This document shows positions 63,250-64,000 of a DNA stretch of 64,000 bases, one piece after another. This stretch comes from Siphlonurus alternatus. Lineage: Eukaryota > Arthropoda > Insecta > Ephemeroptera > Siphlonuridae. The DNA lies in NCBI GenBank assembly GCA_949825025.1, contig OX463780.1, positions 35,940,979 through 36,004,978 on the forward strand, read 5' to 3'. The position numbers were made by a program, and so were the translations under genes. Positions within the stretch are counted from its first letter, which is position 1; every line of letters starts with the position of its first letter. Below the pieces are notes generated by a model. That model had not been told where the DNA came from. It ran no database searches and saw only the letters and a program-made list of their open reading frames with translations.

Positions 63250-64000
63250 TCAGCTGGCGATAGCTTGGAGCACGGCATTACGCTCCGAGCTCAGGAACTG
63301 CTGCACGAGACTCTCTATGTTTTCTGATCCACGAGCTACTTGTCTGCGCATCGCCTGACGGAAATCTTCTTTGGCTCCTTTATCCACCCCCCGAGTAGAT
63401 ATTCTTCGCTGACTGCAGACAAACATTTCATTTCAGGCAATCTAGAATTATTTTGCAATTACAGCAGTTACTTATGTTGCTATGTTTTTTGTTTGCAATT
63501 GGTACACTCACCTACCTATTGGTATTATATTTATTTTAGTAAAAAAATATACATATATCTGTCATTACTATACTATTTTGGTTCCCAAAAAATGTGTGTA
63601 GTTTTCCCTTGTGAGCTGCACGTCTTTTAATTTAAATAGTTATGATAAATCTTACACTAATTTTCATTAAGTGTCATTGAGGCTGATCAGTAGTGGGTGC
63701 TAATTAATTTTAATAACTCCGGTGTGTTGCAAGACAATTCATTCCATCAGGGCTATGAGAGTAAATAGTAAAGGGTAGATGACTGAGTGATTTCTCCTTG
63801 ATCTGCTCTGTACATACCTTGGAAGTTGACTGCTTGCTGCTGGGAGCACGTCAAGCACAACGCGCCCACCCTGCTCTGAGGCAAGGTACATGCACTCTTC
63901 GAGCAAATCCGTGTTGATGATATAGCGGGCAAAAGCAGGATAGGCAAGGCGTCCTGAGGAACGCACTTGCTCCAGCAGGTGAGCTGCCAACTCTTGCTCC
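63250..64000 (-). CDS. 3' end of an unrecognised gene (partial)
   Basis: Two exons on the minus strand: 63818-64000 (continuing beyond the window) and 63250-63412, joined by a GT-AG intron with correct phase. The visible part is 114 residues to a TGA at 63250-63252. The first part (ELAAHLLEQVRSSGRLAY, FARYIINTDLLEECMYLASE, GGRVVLDVLPAASSQLP) looks alpha-helical. The last exon is basic then helical (RRISTRGVDKGAKEDFRQAM, RRQVARGSENIESLVQQFLS) and ends LQAIAS. I do not recognise the family. It could be the C-terminus of a helical-repeat scaffold protein. The sequence quality and phase make a real gene very likely. Confidence 0.75.

Overview
The window is eukaryotic, almost certainly arthropod, nuclear DNA: AT-rich, with GT-AG introns, long microsatellites and dense transposon debris. 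The best lineage clues are the PCNA protein, whose wording is arthropod-like (for example [14 protein letters not shown] and VPLVVEYAI), and a tramtrack-type BTB domain, a group characteristic of arthropods. A crustacean or chelicerate would fit, but I cannot name the species.

Five genes are well supported by exon-by-exon reading with matching splice phases. On the minus strand, from right to left, are NAA20 (NatB catalytic subunit, 6 exons, 23976-28392), PCNA (5 exons, 15167-20348, two E2F-like sites upstream) and a BTB-domain gene (5 exons seen, 3550-9974, its 3' part not found). On the plus strand is a C1orf43 homologue (4 coding exons, 56096-61604). A minus-strand gene at the right edge (63250-64000, product not recognised) converges on it. 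A weaker plus-strand gene with an acidic, BEN-like N-terminal protein lies at 34332-37259, and a lone THAP-type first exon at 49653-49744. These are unrelated housekeeping and regulatory genes, not a pathway cluster.

Most of the rest is a fossil bed of mobile elements. It includes: (i) foldback MITEs flanked by TTAA, twice lying end to end and sharing a single TTAA; (ii) Harbinger-like MITEs flanked by TAA or TTA; (iii) hAT-like elements with 8-bp target duplications; (iv) several 5'-truncated LINEs; (v) two copies of a SINE with a 5S rRNA-derived head; (vi) long elements built from many short palindromic or inverted motifs (CAAGATCTTG, GGTCA/TGACC, CAACGCGTTG); and (vii) a direct duplication of about 2.6-3.0 kb (32526-35478 and 42799-45353). 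Nested insertions give empty and filled sites inside the window, so several target duplications and relative ages can be read directly.

The items most worth following up are the 5S-headed SINE, the 2.17-kb GGTCA/TGACC element whose removal restores a LINE reading frame, the chained TTAA elements, the duplication carrying a protein-coding exon, and a hammerhead-like motif in a C1orf43 intron.
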